Positions 59,975 through 64,000 of a DNA stretch of 64,000 nt are shown one piece after another. Numbering within the stretch: position 1 is the first letter of the stretch; each line of letters starts with the position of its first letter. Under the pieces are notes generated by a model. The model searched no databases. It saw nothing but the letters and a program-made list of their open reading frames with translations, and had not been told where the DNA came from. The stretch is from NCBI GenBank assembly GCA_963823215.1, contig CAWGKT010000007.1, forward strand, positions 62,001 through 126,000, read 5' to 3'. The position numbers and the translations under genes are program-made. This DNA comes from CAIWHR01 sp963823215. GTDB taxonomy: Bacteria; Pseudomonadota; Gammaproteobacteria; Burkholderiales; Casimicrobiaceae.

Positions 59975-60040
59975 TTGCCAAGCGCCGGCCTCCCCACTAT
60001 GCTTTGTGCTCATCAGGCACTTCAACACAAGATGTAGTAG
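59975..60040 (+). promoter_or_regulatory. nrdA promoter with paired NrdR-like boxes
   Basis: TTGCCA (59975-59980) and TATGCT (59998-60003) are 17 bases apart. Two 16-base sites resemble the NrdR box: CCACTATGCTTTGTGC (59994-60009) and ACACAAGATGTAGTAG (60025-60040), each agreeing with the consensus I know at about 10-11 positions. Their starts are 31 bases apart, the usual NrdR helical phasing; the first covers the -10 and the second lies just past the start site, as expected for repression. nrdR is not in the window. The rest of the gap 59748-60230 shows no gene; its leader would be about 220 bases. Confidence 0.6.
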
Positions 60041-60230
60041 ATTTTGATTTGCAACAAGAAACTGGGCTCTCCCGCGACGGCCGTGTCCGCCGGTGACGGC
60101 GCCCGGAGGGGAAATCCAGGCGCGCAGTCCCGAAACCCGCATCGCGCCATGCTTTGCGCGAAACGGCCCGTACCAGCAAATACGCGCTGATGGCAATCAC
60201 AACGACAAGATTTCGACAGGAGACCATTCC

Positions 60231-63164
<2,934 letters not shown>

Positions 63165-63303
63165 CGCGCGACGAAACGGTGAGTACGGCGACGTAGAGCA
63201 CACCTGCTTTTGGCATCACCTGCGACAGGCCCGTCGGGACAGCCATGGACGGACCGCGCAACCGAGGATCCAGACGCCGCAAACCCGGACAGGAGGGCAA
63301 GCG

Positions 63304-63492
63304 ATGAACGAGAAAACCGACCGGTGGGAGTCCTACACCGACAAGACCGGCCGGCGCCATTGGCGCTGGCCGGCCACCAGCGCGGCGGCGGAGCGTAACG
63401 GCCGCGATGTCGAGGCGGACTCCCGGCCGCGCGCCGGATTGCCTTCGCCGCAGCAGACGTTCTTCGCGCTGCTGCCGCTTCGGGGCAAATAG
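63304..63492 (+). CDS. 62-residue hypothetical protein between nrdA and nrdB
   Basis: Begins MNEKTDRWESYTDKTGRRHW followed by RWPATSAAAERNG; the rest is polar with an ending TFFALLPLRGK. A strong AGGAGGGCAAGCG precedes ATG 63304, the best evidence that it is translated. The opening WESYTDKTGRRHWRW has the aromatic-Asp-Gly-aromatic rhythm of small YegP/DUF1508-like strands, but this is only a resemblance. It lies 139 bases after nrdA on the same strand, so it may share the nrd transcript. No function is proposed. Confidence 0.55.
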   Translation: MNEKTDRWESYTDKTGRRHWRWPATSAAAERNGRDVEADSRPRAGLPSPQQTFFALLPLRGK

Positions 63493-63613
63493 CGAGCACC
63501 AAGGTGCGGGCCAGGTCAGCGGTCCGGCCGGCTCATGCCGCGGCATGCGTGGCGCTGCGAGGCGCCAGGCGGATCCGGCGGCGCGTTCGTCAACCTGCCC
63601 GGTGGAGGTCGAG

Positions 63614-63877
63614 TTGGCTCATTACGAGAATGTGCAGCGACATGTGACGGAAGCGCGGTACCTCGGAGACTACAAGATCTGGCTGGAATTCAACGATGGA
63701 CGCAAAGGCGTCGTGGACCTCGCCGATGACCTGTACGGCGAGAACTTCGAGGTGTTGCGCGACACGCGCCGCTTCGCCGACTTTTATCTCGACTACGGTC
63801 TCGCGACGATCGCCTGGCATCACGGCGTCGATTTCGCGCCCGATTACCTGTACGACAAACTGAGCGCGATGCACTAG
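63614..63877 (+). CDS. DUF2442-family small protein
   Basis: About 87 residues: VTEARYLGDYKIWLEFNDGR, GVVDLADDLYGENFEVLRD and TIAWHHGVDFAPDYLYDKLS match the DUF2442 pattern closely. These proteins often pair with a DUF4160 protein, in what look like toxin-antitoxin or regulatory modules, but no such partner is visible here. The start was set at TTG 63614, five bases after a GGAGG; a GTG at 63632 would give a shorter form. It lies between nrdA and nrdB on their strand. Confidence 0.75.
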   Translation: MAHYENVQRHVTEARYLGDYKIWLEFNDGRKGVVDLADDLYGENFEVLRDTRRFADFYLDYGLATIAWHHGVDFAPDYLYDKLSAMH

Positions 63878-63936
63878 GGACGCCCCCGGTTTCCGACGCA
63901 TCGCCGCAAACTGCAGCAATTCTGGAGAGAATCGAC

Positions 63937-64000
63937 ATGTTGAGCTTCGACGAAGAAATTGCCCCCGCCGCGTCGCCGCGTTTCGCGCCGTCTGACGAGG
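63937..64000 (+). CDS. nrdB: Ribonucleotide reductase small subunit NrdB, N-terminus only
   Basis: Only the first 21 codons are inside the window: MLSFDEEIAPAASPRF then APSDE. A short acidic opening of this form is usual for the NrdB (R2) diiron-tyrosyl radical subunit of betaproteobacteria. GGAGAG lies seven bases before ATG 63937. The location after nrdA on the same strand supports the call. None of the iron ligands is visible, so the call is from context. Confidence 0.65.
   Translation, partial: MLSFDEEIAPAASPRFAPSDE

Overview
This window is chromosomal DNA from a GC-rich (roughly two-thirds G+C by eye) aerobic betaproteobacterium, most likely Burkholderiales or a close relative. The strongest clue is gene order: a minus-strand block gntR-sdhC-sdhD-sdhA-sdhB-sdhE-gltA-sucA-sucB-lpd-zapE lies divergent from mdh-(CitE-like lyase)-acnA, and a minus-strand rpoE-rseA-rseB-mucD-glutaredoxin-lepA block sits beside it. 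I see no insertion sequence, prophage, CRISPR array, rRNA or tRNA.

Layout. 1-5.1 kb: envelope-stress sigma factor operon running into lepA. 5.1-8.3 kb: propionyl-CoA synthetase and an acrylyl-CoA reductase-like enzyme. 8.4-21.4 kb: zapE, then the TCA genes lpd, sucB, sucA, gltA, sdhE, sdhB, sdhA, sdhD, sdhC (listed in coordinate order, all minus) and their GntR regulator. 21.4-30.5 kb: plus-strand mdh, CitE-like lyase, acnA, a Bcr/CflA-type exporter, an Ala/Lys-repeat lipoprotein, a beta-hydroxyacid dehydrogenase and icd. 30.6-34.7 kb: a nitrate/taurine-type ABC importer with a fumarylacetoacetate-hydrolase-family enzyme. 34.9-37.4 kb: pdxH, a ParA-like ATPase and ttcA. 37.4-42.6 kb: an acyl-phosphate transferase, then a minus-strand set of MFS transporter, atypical SDR, HpaI-type aldolase and a second citrate-synthase-family enzyme. 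42.7-48.3 kb: msrB, two very small genes behind an AT-rich control region, an esterase and a giant fused indolepyruvate:ferredoxin oxidoreductase. 48.3-52.3 kb: a PilZ-like protein, an internally deleted Lhr-type helicase and an SDR. 52.4-58.8 kb: an M16 peptidase divergent from icmF, whose promoter carries a LiuR-like palindrome. 59-64 kb: pdeM, then nrdA behind a promoter with paired NrdR-like boxes, two small genes, and the start of nrdB.

How it fits together. Most TCA-cycle enzymes are encoded here (citrate synthase, aconitase, isocitrate, 2-oxoglutarate, succinate and malate dehydrogenases). Around them are entry routes for short-chain acyl-CoAs: PrpE, AcuI-like reductase, a citrate/2-methylcitrate synthase, a phosphotransacylase, IcmF and the CitE-like lyase.

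Two cautions. First, many genes between 2.8 and 39 kb, and nearly all between 8.4 and 21.4 kb, carry single-base frameshifts although their products are recognisable from end to end; the two I traced base by base look like one extra base in a short homopolymer. I read them as sequencing errors and give each as one gene spanning its frames. Second, high G+C produces very long antisense open frames that I have not annotated.

The least expected structures are a three-copy intergenic element that would fold into a chain of small hairpins when transcribed, always lying between a stop and the next start of genes on its own strand; an in-frame loss of the core of the Lhr-type helicase; and small genes lodged between nrdA and nrdB.
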